From positions 186,001-250,000 of the forward strand of contig NZ_JAFLNC010000003.1 of NCBI RefSeq assembly GCF_017313765.1: a stretch of 64,000 bases of DNA, written 5' to 3'. Origin of the DNA: Sneathiella sedimenti. GTDB taxonomy: Bacteria; Pseudomonadota; Alphaproteobacteria; Sneathiellales; Sneathiellaceae. The notes under the pieces are model-generated. The model was not told the origin of the DNA. It saw only the letters and a program-made list of their open reading frames with translations, and did no database searches. The first letter of the stretch is position 1, and every line of letters begins with the position of its first letter. Both the position numbers and the translations under genes were made by a program. Below, in pieces: positions 18,330 through 27,373 of the stretch.

Positions 18330-20072
18330 TTGCCGCGTCGTCTTACCGCCATATTAATTGCAGATGTGGTCGATTATTCCCGCCTTATGGGTGAGGACGA
18401 GATCCGCACGCTTGCCGCGTTGGTGGAACTGCGCCAGAAATTATTTGAACCGGTTGTCGTTGCGCGTGGTGGTAATATTATCAAGCGCATGGGCGACGGT
18501 TGGATCGTCGAATTTCCGAATATTTCCGATGCGACCGCCTGCGCTATTCAGGTTCAGGAAGGGCTTTTGGATCATGCGGTCATTCAGCTCCGCATTGGCG
18601 TTCATATTGGCGACGTAACGTTTCAGGACGATGATGTCTATGGCGACGGGATAAATGTCGCCGCCCGCCTGGAAGCCCTGGCCGAACCTGGACAGGTGTT
18701 GATTTCTGATACCGCCCATCAGAGTCTGGATGGCAAGGCGGCTCTTAATTTTGGTGGCGGGGATCAACATGCGCTAAAGAATATCGCGCGACCAGTCACT
18801 GTCTGGCATTGGCCCGCCAAGGGGAAAGCGGATATTAAGATTGTCACGGACGTATCAAGCCCGGTTTCAGGGTTCGATGGCCGCCCGGCAATTGCTGTCT
18901 TGCCCTTTGATAACATGTCCAACGATCCGGATCAGGAGTATTTTGCCGACGGGATCGCCGAAGATATCCTGACCCGGCTGGCGATGTGGCGCTGGATGCC
19001 CGTAATCGCCCGAAATTCCAGTTTTAGCTTCAAAGGGCAGAAAGTCGATATTCAAGAAGTTGGAAAAAAGCTTGGCGCCCGATACGTGCTGGAAGGCAGC
19101 GTCCGCAAGGGAGGAACCAAGGTCCGCATTACCGGGCAGCTTATCGATGCGGAAACCAGCCGCCATCTCTGGGCAAATCGTTATGATGGGCAGATAGGCG
19201 ATATCTTTGATCTGCAGGATCAAATCACGGAGGAAATCGTCGCGGCACTTGAACCGATTGTCGGTCAGGCGGAAGCGAACCGTGCACATCGGCTGACAGT
19301 GGACAATCTGGGGGCTTGGGACAAGACACAACGGGCATTGTGGCACTTCAACAAATTCACCAAGAAGGACATTGAGGCCACGCTTGGAATGCTGCAACCC
19401 GTTCTTGAAGAAAGTCCTGACTTTGCCCAGGCGCAGGCGCTCGCGTCCTTTGCAAACATGTGCCTGGCGCTATTTTCATGGACTGACAATCCGCAGAAGG
19501 CCTTGCAAGACGGTACCGCACAGGCCATGTCGGCCATTACCAGTGATCCAATGCATCCCATGGGAAATGCGTTGTCCGGTTTCATGTATGCTTATCAGCG
19601 CAAATATGCAGCGGCAATAAACGGCTGTCAGCGGGCCATTGAACTTAACCCGAGTTTTGCCATGGCCTATCACGCCTTGGGGGCAGTTAATATGTTCATG
19701 GGTCAGCAAGCTGAGGCAATTACGGCGATTAATAAGGCCGTTCGTTTAAGCCCGTTCGACAGTTTGATGCCGATGTGGTTGGGAACACTCTCGGCAAGCT
19801 ATTATCTTTCGGAAAAATATGAGGAAGCACTGGAGTTTGCAGAACAGGCGATCCGGATTGCGCCGCATTATCCGCTGGCACTCAGGGGGCGCCCCAATGC
19901 GCTGGCGCAACTGGGTCGTTTGGACGAGGCCCGTGCCGCCCTAAAAGACTTTCTCGCGGTATCGCCGAACTATACTGTTTCCAGCGGTAGGGCGGGCATT
20001 CCCTTTCGAGACGAGCAGGTATTCCGGCATTATATGGAAGGCCTCATCAAAGCCGGGCTCCCGGATGAATAA
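18330..20072 (+). CDS. class III cyclase - TolB-like - TPR protein
   Basis: A multidomain protein of about 580 residues: cyclase homology domain (LTAILIADVVDYSRLMGEDE; second metal site MGDGW; NVAARLEAL), a TolB-like domain (IAVLPFDNMSNDPDQEYFAD) and at least three TPR repeats towards the C-terminus. This architecture is common in alphaproteobacteria. The frame extends upstream to an ATG at 18237, but the family usually starts just before RRLTAIL, and a TTG at 18330 has GGGAG at 18316-18320, so I prefer it. It is divergent from the membrane cyclase gene. Catalytic residues look largely kept, but activity in this subfamily is often undemonstrated. Confidence 0.82.
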   Translation: MPRRLTAILIADVVDYSRLMGEDEIRTLAALVELRQKLFEPVVVARGGNIIKRMGDGWIVEFPNISDATACAIQVQEGLLDHAVIQLRIGVHIGDVTFQDDDVYGDGINVAARLEALAEPGQVLISDTAHQSLDGKAALNFGGGDQHALKNIARPVTVWHWPAKGKADIKIVTDVSSPVSGFDGRPAIAVLPFDNMSNDPDQEYFADGIAEDILTRLAMWRWMPVIARNSSFSFKGQKVDIQEVGKKLGARYVLEGSVRKGGTKVRITGQLIDAETSRHLWANRYDGQIGDIFDLQDQITEEIVAALEPIVGQAEANRAHRLTVDNLGAWDKTQRALWHFNKFTKKDIEATLGMLQPVLEESPDFAQAQALASFANMCLALFSWTDNPQKALQDGTAQAMSAITSDPMHPMGNALSGFMYAYQRKYAAAINGCQRAIELNPSFAMAYHALGAVNMFMGQQAEAITAINKAVRLSPFDSLMPMWLGTLSASYYLSEKYEEALEFAEQAIRIAPHYPLALRGRPNALAQLGRLDEARAALKDFLAVSPNYTVSSGRAGIPFRDEQVFRHYMEGLIKAGLPDE

Positions 20073-20358
20073 GGCAAACGCCCGGCCTAGAGTTAATCCG
20101 TGGAATTGATGGTTTTGTGAAAATGATGACAAGGGCGGTAGTGAGTTTCTGAAAGATTGGTTGCGCGTTTGCGTACCGAGGCCTGGTTTCTAACCCAATC
20201 ACTTAAAGGGAATCAGGATTCCTTCCTTCATCGCTTACCTTGTATTAGCGACTATTATAATTAGAGACTGGTATAGCGTTGAAGATAGCATCAGTAAATA
20301 AGTCAGCACCTGGGTCCCACCATCGCGCTTATGCGGCAATATTGGAGAGTATATCCTT

Positions 20359-21561
20359 TTAAATAACTCCCTTACTTCTAAGCTCAGCAATCTTGTTTTC
20401 ATTTAAACCGAGGGATTTGTAAACTTCATCGGTGTCCTGACCGTGTCGGGGGCCGGTTCTGGTCACTGAGCCGGGCATTTTGGCATATTTCGGCGTGACG
20501 GCCTGCATGGCCACTGGACCAAGTTCCGAATCATCGACCTTAATAATGGCGTCGCGGGCCTTAAACTGCTCGGAATTGAATATGTCTTCAATCGAGAAGA
20601 CCGGGCCGCCCGCTACACCTCCTGCTTTCATTTCCTCAAGGGCTTCGCTCTGTGTCCGATCTGCGAACCAGGCCGCGACGATTTCATCCAGTTCTTCCGA
20701 ATGTGCCACCCTATCGCTGTTGGTCTTGAAACGAGGGTCGGCAATCAACTCAGGCTGTCCCATTTGACGGGCAAAATTTTCAAAGATTGACTGGGCCGAC
20801 GCGCTTAAGGAAATCCATTTACCGTCTTTTGAGCGATATATGTTGCTGGGGCCAGCATATTGGCTTCGATTTCCGGACCTTTCTCTGACGTGCCCCAATT
20901 GATCATACTCGATCGGGAGGAATTCCAGCAGACGAAACATGGACTCTACTAGGGATAAATCAATAATTTCCCCGGGAGCCTCCGGATGTTTTGCCTTGTG
21001 CCAGCATGCCATAATGATTCCGAGTGCGCCAAAGATCCCGGTGGTTGCATCCGCAACGGGAAAGCCGATATGCATCGGTCCGCTCTCGGGGTATCCGCAG
21101 AGATAAGTGAATCCTGAAAAGGCTTCCGCGACACGTGCAAAGCCCGGGCTTGTCGCATTGGGGCCCGTTTGTCCATAGCCGGATACACGCAGTATAATAA
21201 GGCCCGGATGGCGTGCCTGCAGGACTTCAGGAGAGAGGCCATATTTCTCCAGCGTGCCGGGTCGGAAGTTTTCTACCAGAACATCGAAATTGCCGATTAT
21301 GTCGAGCAGCAGTTCCCGACCTTGGGGTTTGCGAATATCGAGAGTAATTCCTCTTTTATTGCGGTTCGTGACTTTCCACCAGAGGGGCTTGCCATCCTTG
21401 TGCGGGGGCAGGTCCCGTAAGGGGTCTTCCCTATCGGGAAGCTCCACCTTGACAACTTCGGCGCCGAAATCGGCTAATAGGGTTGCAGCCATGGGTGCCG
21501 CCAGCATTGTTGCGAGATCTAGTATTTTAAGACCGGAGAGAAGTTGTGGCTTATCGTTCAT
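20359..21561 (-). CDS. CaiB/BaiF family (class III) CoA-transferase
   Basis: A 400-residue enzyme of the CoA-transferase family III, which moves CoA between carboxylic acids such as formate, oxalate, carnitine or succinate. Visible features: KILDLATMLAAPMAATLLADFGAEVVKVE at the N-terminus with the conserved catalytic Asp region (SLVESMFR) in the middle, and GPVFSIEDIFN late. The frame reaches 21588, but the ATG at 21561 has a GGGA ribosome site and removes the overlap with the IclR gene. It follows the IclR gene by 7 bp on the same strand and neighbours a TAXI/TRAP transporter, suggesting activation of an imported acid. Confidence 0.88.
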   Translation of the reverse strand: MNDKPQLLSGLKILDLATMLAAPMAATLLADFGAEVVKVELPDREDPLRDLPPHKDGKPLWWKVTNRNKRGITLDIRKPQGRELLLDIIGNFDVLVENFRPGTLEKYGLSPEVLQARHPGLIILRVSGYGQTGPNATSPGFARVAEAFSGFTYLCGYPESGPMHIGFPVADATTGIFGALGIIMACWHKAKHPEAPGEIIDLSLVESMFRLLEFLPIEYDQLGHVRERSGNRSQYAGPSNIYRSKDGKWISLSASAQSIFENFARQMGQPELIADPRFKTNSDRVAHSEELDEIVAAWFADRTQSEALEEMKAGGVAGGPVFSIEDIFNSEQFKARDAIIKVDDSELGPVAMQAVTPKYAKMPGSVTRTGPRHGQDTDEVYKSLGLNENKIAELRSKGVI

Positions 21562-21568
21562 TTTTTCC

Positions 21569-22354
21569 CTATCTGTTGATGGAGTCATATTCTTTGCCGA
21601 TCAATTCTGCTGCCTTCATTGCGGCCGGGGCGCATTTGTCTCGGTAGGATTTATTGTATCGACTGCGGGGCATTGCGATCGCAATCGCCGCAATTACGTC
21701 ACCTTTCCTGTTATATACGGGGGCGGCGACACCGGACGCCTCTTCGGCCCATTCCCCTTGCGCTGTGCCCCATCCGTTTTTCTTTATGAAATCGAGCCTG
21801 CTCATGAGAACCTCTTTGGTCAGGTCATATTCTTTGGCAATAGGGTCGGTTTCGATGAAAGAAAAGAGTGATTTTCGCTCTTCCTCATTCATCCCTGAAA
21901 CGAGACAAGCGCCGGATCCGCTTAAGTAGACACGATTACGTCGTCCGACTTCCATTACGTAGCGAACTGGCTGGAGGCTGGCCTCGGTTGCAATGACAAC
22001 GCGATCCCAGCCTTCCCGAACAAGAATAGTTGCAGTTTCGCCAGTTTCTTCCCGGGCCTCGCGCAAATGTTTTCTGGATATTTCGGCGAGGCCGTCGCGG
22101 TTGAGCATTGCATCAACAAGCGCAAGACAGCCAAACGAGAGTGAATAGCGATCGTTCGACGGGTCCTGAACTAGCAATCCCTCATGGGCCAAAGTCCTGG
22201 CGAGACGAAATGTGGTGACCTTATTGAGGCCAAGCACTTCGGTCAGTTCTTTAAGGGACATGTCTTTGCTGCCGCCCTTAAAGGCTCTCAATACTGCTAC
22301 CGCACGGCTGACCGTTTGCAGATATTGCGTCGGGTAAGTCTGTACCGTTTTCAC
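21569..22354 (-). CDS. IclR family transcriptional regulator
   Basis: A protein of about 261 residues with an N-terminal winged helix (TVSRAVAVLRAFKGGSKDMS...LNKVTTFRLARTL) and a C-terminal IclR effector-binding domain (VGRRNRVYLSGSGACLVSGM; GVAAPVYNRKGDVIAAIAIA). I choose the GTG at 22354 because it follows AGGAG at suitable spacing and matches where homologues begin; the frame also continues to 22396. It is divergent from the TAXI/TRAP genes and upstream of the CaiB-type gene, so it likely controls both directions through the 150-bp spacer, in response to a small carboxylate. Confidence 0.88.
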   Translation of the reverse strand: MKTVQTYPTQYLQTVSRAVAVLRAFKGGSKDMSLKELTEVLGLNKVTTFRLARTLAHEGLLVQDPSNDRYSLSFGCLALVDAMLNRDGLAEISRKHLREAREETGETATILVREGWDRVVIATEASLQPVRYVMEVGRRNRVYLSGSGACLVSGMNEEERKSLFSFIETDPIAKEYDLTKEVLMSRLDFIKKNGWGTAQGEWAEEASGVAAPVYNRKGDVIAAIAIAMPRSRYNKSYRDKCAPAAMKAAELIGKEYDSINR

Positions 22355-22481
22355 AATAAATTCTCCTGCATGTTGCTTCAAAAATTTTTGGTGCAATCAA
22401 ATGATCGCGCAAGTCATGCCGATTGATGGTTCTTGACTAGAATAACCACTTTGCGATACTATTTCAATATAAGATATATCA

Positions 22482-22496
22482 TTTCATATAATGAAA
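22482..22496. promoter_or_regulatory. candidate IclR operator
   Basis: A 15-bp dyad, TTTCAT-ATA-ATGAAA, with perfect 6-bp arms, in the spacer between the divergent IclR and TAXI genes, 52 bp before the TAXI start. Size and AT-rich symmetry suit an IclR-family site. Assignment is by position and symmetry only. Confidence 0.45.
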
Positions 22497-22547
22497 CAAA
22501 AGGCAAGACTATATATGGTCAAAGCCTGCATTTTGGAGGAGGAAAAC

Positions 22548-23540
22548 ATGAGGAATTTTAGGGAGATGTTTGTGGGTGCAACATTGCTGCTTACTCTCGC
22601 AGCGCCCTCGGCATTCGCAGAAGACCATCCTGTTAATATTCCGTCAGGTCCCTTTGGAACGGGTAGCAACACCCTAAGCGGAGCGATGGAGCAAATTTCA
22701 AAAAAGACGGGTGCAAAAATTCAACTCGTTGCGGCAGAAACCCCGGGGTTGGTTTTCAACCTGAAACAACTCAAGGCAGATCCGGGAACCAAGCCGGACA
22801 CCTTAACACCTTATACTTTTGGTCTTGCCTATCTTGCTGAGAACGGCCTGAAACCGTTTAGCGAGCCAACACCTGCGCCGAAGCTTCTGGCGACCTACCT
22901 GTTGGGCTCCGTCTGGCTGGCTACCTTGGACGAGAATATCAAGGAGCCAAAGGATCTGATTGGGAAGCGCGTTGGGTTAGGCCGCCCTCCGCAAATCTTA
23001 TGGACAATTGAACCTGAACTGATCATCAAGCATGGTTGGGGGCTCGACGGACAAATTGATATTGAATATCTCGGAACAAAACAGGCCGCGCAGGCATTGC
23101 TGGATGGCACTGTAGATGCTGCAATCATAGGCGGATATGCTGACCCAATTAACAAGACTTTCAGCCCGAGCCCACAAACATTGACGGTTGTCGGTAGCGG
23201 AAAGACGCTCTACCACATTCCATGGGGAGAAGAGGCGGTTGCAAAGACCATTGCTGCCGGTGTCGGAATTAATAAACTTACCATTCCGAAGGATGCAATC
23301 GCGGGTGTAAATGCAGACATGCCCGGCTTTTTTGACCCTATTGCATGGGGTGCCTATCCGGAGATGCCTGATGAAACTGCATATGAAATTACAAAAATGA
23401 TCATTGAAAATGTCGGCATGTTTAAGGAGTATCATGCCTTAGGGAAATTAATGTCGCGCGAGTCTCTCGCTTATGGCGTTGATCCTTCCAAGATACATCC
23501 GGGTGCGCTCCGCGCTTACAAAGAAGCCGGCTTGAAATAA
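22548..23540 (+). CDS. TAXI family TRAP transporter solute-binding protein
   Basis: A 330-residue periplasmic binding protein of the TAXI type, with a signal peptide (MFVGATLLLTLAAPSAFAED) and the family start PSGPFGTGSNTLSGAMEQI. The ATG at 22548 is preceded by a strong GGAGGAGG site, so the upstream in-frame ATGs are not used. It would deliver a small organic acid to the fused permease encoded 75 bp downstream. Control by the divergent IclR regulator is likely. Confidence 0.9.
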   Translation: MRNFREMFVGATLLLTLAAPSAFAEDHPVNIPSGPFGTGSNTLSGAMEQISKKTGAKIQLVAAETPGLVFNLKQLKADPGTKPDTLTPYTFGLAYLAENGLKPFSEPTPAPKLLATYLLGSVWLATLDENIKEPKDLIGKRVGLGRPPQILWTIEPELIIKHGWGLDGQIDIEYLGTKQAAQALLDGTVDAAIIGGYADPINKTFSPSPQTLTVVGSGKTLYHIPWGEEAVAKTIAAGVGINKLTIPKDAIAGVNADMPGFFDPIAWGAYPEMPDETAYEITKMIIENVGMFKEYHALGKLMSRESLAYGVDPSKIHPGALRAYKEAGLK

Positions 23541-23561
23541 TACAAAAATCATAGTGTGCCT

Positions 23562-23585
23562 CCCGTCGGTAGCATTGCCGACGGG
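23562..23585 (+). terminator. hairpin between TAXI binding protein and permease genes
   Basis: Perfect 8-bp arms CCCGTCGG and CCGACGGG with an 8-base loop, located in the 75-bp gap after the binding-protein gene. It lacks a T-run, so it is more likely an mRNA-stabilising or partial attenuation hairpin that raises binding-protein yield than a full terminator. Confidence 0.55.
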
Positions 23586-23615
23586 ATTACCAGCCTATAA
23601 TTTGGGGGATCCTTT

Positions 23616-25514
23616 ATGGATAAAGAGTTTGATCGTGTGATCAGAATAGCGGTCTATATCGTCGCCTTGGCGATGGTGGCGTATCATATGCTTAGTGCAT
23701 ATGGAATTCTGCTCGGAAGCATTGAACATCAAACTGTGCATTTGGCCTTTATTTTTGGACTCACCTTTCTTGTTGTTGTTCGCTCTGCTGCCGGGCCAGT
23801 TCGCCGCCTTATCTACCTAGGCTTTCTTGCTGGCGGCCTGTTTGTCACGGCATATGTATATGTCAACCTGGATGCCTTGGAACAGAATGTAGGTTTCCCT
23901 ACCCCGACAGATATCGCGATTGGCATCCTAATGATTGTCCTTACATTTGAGGGAACGCGGCAGGCTTGGGGCTGGATATTGCCGGTAGTTGCATTCGTGT
24001 TTGTTGCGTATTTCCTGTTCGGCCACTATCTCGGTGGCCCCCTCTATCACCGGCAATTCTCCTTGGGTTATGTAATTTCATATTTGTCGATTGGGTTTTC
24101 GGGCATTTACGGTACGTTTCTATCTATCTCAGCGAACCAAATATTCCTGTTTGTTGTGTTTGGCAGCATGATGGGACTTTTGCGGATAAATGATTTTCTG
24201 TATGAACTTGGTAAGCTTGTTGGGCGGCGTGTCGCAGGCGGGCCAGGCCAGACTGCCGTGGTCTCCAGCTCACTAATTGGCATGGTTTCCGGTGCGGCAG
24301 TTGCAAATGTTGCAATCACCGGCGCCTTCACAATCCCTTATATGAAGCGGGCGGGCTATTCTGCTCCCCTTGCTGGCGCGATCGAAGCGACCGCATCGAC
24401 AGGCGGGCAGCTAATGCCCCCGGTCATGGGCGCAGCGGCATTTTTGATGGCCTTCTTTGTTGGGGTCCCCTACACGGATATCATGATCGCAGGCCTGATT
24501 CCTGCAATATTGTTCTATATCGGTGTGATGCTGTCGGTCCAGTTTGCCTCCACTGCCGCCGGTATTAAGGCCCCGCGAGAGATGCCTGATTGGTCAGTAA
24601 TTCGGCGCGGTATCCCAATGTTTGTAATTCCAGTCGGTATTCTGACGGGCTTGCTCCTGTTTCGTTTCAGCCCGGCCTACGCAGCATTCTGGGCTATATG
24701 TACGGTTATTGTGTTGAGCTTTTTTCGATCAGGCGGGCGGCCAACTGCTCCGGAGTTTCTCGAGGTGCTTACAGAAGGCGCAATCGTTGGGGCACAGATT
24801 GGAGTTTCCCTTTGCATTGTTGGTTTAATTTCCCAGACACTGATAACCACGGGTCTTGGCGGTAAGATTGCTGGCCTCGTTGAGGTTTTTAGCGCAGGTA
24901 ATATTGTTATTGGTCTGTTGCTGACGATGATCGTCTCGCTGGTTCTAGGGTGTGGCGTTCCGCCCGTCGCAGCATATAGTCTCGTTGCCCTTGTCGCGAT
25001 TCCCACTATCATTAAGATGGGAGTGCCGGTCATGGCCGCCCATTTTTTCTGCTTTTATTTCGCGATCATTTCCGCGGTAACGCCCCCGGTTGCCATGGGG
25101 GCGTTGGCCGCCTCGGCTATCGCTAGGGCGAACTACTTTTCCACTGCGGTAAAAGCTTTTAAACTTTCACTCGCCGGGTTTGTCATTCCATTTTTTATCG
25201 TCTTCAACCCGGCAATGACCCTACAAAGCACAGATATGCTAAATGCGGTAATGTCTATTGTCGCAATTTTTGTTGTTCTGGCGGTCGGTACGGCGCTGCT
25301 TTACGGTACCGGAGCCGTTCGTTTTAGAGGACGGGATTGGCTGTTTGGTATTGTCGCTGTGGGAGCTAGTATTGCGTACGCATTATGCCGCAACATTTTA
25401 TCCTCAGAAACTGAACTGGTCCTGTTTTTGATCGGATTAGCATTTGCAGTTTTGTTGTTCATGTCGCAACTTCGTCAAAAGCGCAGGGTCGTTACTGATC
25501 CTGTTCTTGGGTGA
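23616..25514 (+). CDS. TRAP transporter fused permease (4TM/12TM)
   Basis: A 632-residue inner-membrane protein in which the small DctQ-like and large DctM-like subunits are fused, the form that works with TAXI binding proteins. Many transmembrane segments run through the whole length; typical motifs are GMVSGAAVANVAITGAFTIP, ATASTGGQLMPPVMGAAAF and ISAVTPPVAMGALAASAIA. It follows the binding protein in an apparent operon under the IclR-type regulator. The transport is Na+- or proton-driven in this family; substrate unknown. Confidence 0.92.
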   Translation: MDKEFDRVIRIAVYIVALAMVAYHMLSAYGILLGSIEHQTVHLAFIFGLTFLVVVRSAAGPVRRLIYLGFLAGGLFVTAYVYVNLDALEQNVGFPTPTDIAIGILMIVLTFEGTRQAWGWILPVVAFVFVAYFLFGHYLGGPLYHRQFSLGYVISYLSIGFSGIYGTFLSISANQIFLFVVFGSMMGLLRINDFLYELGKLVGRRVAGGPGQTAVVSSSLIGMVSGAAVANVAITGAFTIPYMKRAGYSAPLAGAIEATASTGGQLMPPVMGAAAFLMAFFVGVPYTDIMIAGLIPAILFYIGVMLSVQFASTAAGIKAPREMPDWSVIRRGIPMFVIPVGILTGLLLFRFSPAYAAFWAICTVIVLSFFRSGGRPTAPEFLEVLTEGAIVGAQIGVSLCIVGLISQTLITTGLGGKIAGLVEVFSAGNIVIGLLLTMIVSLVLGCGVPPVAAYSLVALVAIPTIIKMGVPVMAAHFFCFYFAIISAVTPPVAMGALAASAIARANYFSTAVKAFKLSLAGFVIPFFIVFNPAMTLQSTDMLNAVMSIVAIFVVLAVGTALLYGTGAVRFRGRDWLFGIVAVGASIAYALCRNILSSETELVLFLIGLAFAVLLFMSQLRQKRRVVTDPVLG

Positions 25515-25605
25515 TTGTTGTCGCGCGATTGTGACAACGCCAGGATTGGTTGTTCCTATTGGAGCGTTTCAAAATGACATGGACATTCGTTAGAGGAGAG
25601 CCGGT

Positions 25606-26012
25606 TTGAACGGGTCAACTGGCGCAGAATATTTATGGGAAAATATTAGCGATCTAAGTATTTGGACTATTTTTGCTTGGCCGGAATCACGACATTTCCT
25701 GCAATGGACGCGATATGGCAGTTTGACGCTCCTGCGTTTGTTGTTGCGCGGAATGAGCGATGCGCCAGTCATATGGCGGAGGCGGCAGCAAGATTGGCAG
25801 CAAAGCTCGGTGTTTTACTCGTGGGCCTCGGGTCAGGATTAGCCAATACTCTGACGGCTGCTCTCGCTGCAATGCGAGATTCTTCCTCGCTTTTAATAAT
25901 TGCCGGCGCGATAGCAAACGTGGAAACAATCTTGTCTCATCCAGTTTCTATTGCAAACGTTGCGCCCTTGCCGCTGCTATTGGATAGTAATAGTGGCCTT
26001 GTTGGAGATTAG
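25606..26012 (+). pseudogene. frameshifted and truncated ThDP-dependent enzyme (acetolactate-synthase-like) N-terminus
   Basis: A TTG start at 25606 with an upstream GAGGAG site opens a frame reading NGSTGAEYLWENISDLSIWT; a shift in the T-run near 25670-25675 moves the homology to the next frame (AGITTFPAMDAIWQF, FVVARNERCASHMAEAAARL, LLVGLGSGLANTLTAALAAM). This is the pyrimidine-binding domain layout of thiamine-diphosphate enzymes. The catalytic Glu position in the usual ARNEQ-A motif is present (NER). Only about 130 of some 550 residues remain, so the gene is broken even if the frameshift were an error. It follows the TRAP permease gene. Confidence 0.72.
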
Positions 26013-26038
26013 AAATTACTCCATTAAGGGATTAACCA

Positions 26039-27313
26039 TTAAGGCCGATACGCTTTATGAAACTCGCCATCCTTTACGATCGCTAAAATTCGGTTTTGCT
26101 CTTCGAGTATTCCGACATCACTAATTGGGTCGCCGTCAATCAACAAAATATCGGCAAGGTAGCCCTCTTTAATCAAGCCGAGCTCGTCACCCATTTCCAT
26201 GATCTGGCCGCCATATTTTGTTGCCGCCTGGATTGCCTCCATTGGGGAAAAGTCAAGCATGTCGACAAAGGTTTTTATATCCTTGGCGTTGGTGCCCTGA
26301 GGTGTCCATGCGAAGCCATAGTCACCCCCTATGCAGATGCGAATTCCGCGTTTATGCATTTTTTTCATGGTTTCAATGCAATTTTCAAGCTCTCGCTCAT
26401 ACTCGATTGCAAGGGGAGAGCCAGGCTTAATACCCCATTCTTCCGCATGCCGTGATGTGTTGATTAGCCAGGCTATACCGGGTGCAACGAAATGTTTGTC
26501 TTTCGCGGCCTCGAGCATGTCGAGCGCTTCCTCATCTGCGAATGATGCATGGTATATATTTTCGATACCGTGACGAACACATTGCTTAATTGAACCAGAA
26601 GAACGGGCATGTGCGGCAAGGGTTTTGTTCCGGCAGCGGGCTTCCTGAACAGCCATTGCTATCTCTTCCTCTGACATCGGTGTTTCTTCCGCCCCAACAC
26701 CTGCAATGGTCTCTCCAGAGAGATTGAGCTTGATCGTGTCAACGCCATACTTAATGAGTGTCCGCACAGTTCGCCGAACTTCTTCCGGGCCTGAAACGAC
26801 CAGACCAAGATTCAAGCCTTCATGAGGAATATGGGAAGGTGCGGAATCGCCAAGACCGCCAACCGTCGTGATCTCTGGACCGGCAGACAAATAGCGCGGG
26901 CCGGGATAACGGCCTTCGTTGATGAATCGTTTGGCGACAACATCCAGCCTCGGCTTCGCTGCCGCCGCCCCACGTCCTGCAGTAAAACCTGAATCCAGCA
27001 CCAGCTTGGCCATCTCCATGGTTACCAGCATATGTTCTTCAACTTCCATAAATTGTATTGGGTCAATCCCTGGGGCATTATTCCAGGAAAGATGCAGATG
27101 TGAATCTATCATTCCCGGCATCAGTGTCGCGCCTTTGCAATCGATGACTTCGGCTCCCTCATTTGAGAAGGCCCGCTGATCAGAGGAAGCGCTTTCTTTG
27201 ATTATTTCCTTAATCCGGTTACCTTGAACTAATACATCGCCTGCGTAGGGCGCGGCTCCTGTGGCATCCAAAATCTGCGCGTTCTTGAATAGTAAGTTTT
27301 TGCTGTCTGACAT
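26039..27313 (-). CDS. amidohydrolase family protein
   Basis: A 424-residue metal-dependent hydrolase of the imidazolonepropionase/prolidase-like group. The metal motif HxH is in GMIDSHLHLSW, further histidines in LAAHARSSG and NIYHASF, and the catalytic Asp in GGDYGFAW; the C-terminal ADILLIDGDPISDVGIL is typical for the small beta-sandwich domain. It is the last gene of a minus-strand operon (FAH-type enzyme, alpha/beta hydrolase, amidohydrolase) downstream of a LacI operator. It probably opens a cyclic amide or removes an acyl group; the exact substrate is unknown. Confidence 0.85.
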   Translation of the reverse strand: MSDSKNLLFKNAQILDATGAAPYAGDVLVQGNRIKEIIKESASSDQRAFSNEGAEVIDCKGATLMPGMIDSHLHLSWNNAPGIDPIQFMEVEEHMLVTMEMAKLVLDSGFTAGRGAAAAKPRLDVVAKRFINEGRYPGPRYLSAGPEITTVGGLGDSAPSHIPHEGLNLGLVVSGPEEVRRTVRTLIKYGVDTIKLNLSGETIAGVGAEETPMSEEEIAMAVQEARCRNKTLAAHARSSGSIKQCVRHGIENIYHASFADEEALDMLEAAKDKHFVAPGIAWLINTSRHAEEWGIKPGSPLAIEYERELENCIETMKKMHKRGIRICIGGDYGFAWTPQGTNAKDIKTFVDMLDFSPMEAIQAATKYGGQIMEMGDELGLIKEGYLADILLIDGDPISDVGILEEQNRILAIVKDGEFHKAYRP

Positions 27314-27373
27314 AGCGCCCTCCCAATATGATCTTTTCGACTTATTGTTGGTTTCGTAAATGACTATCTAATT

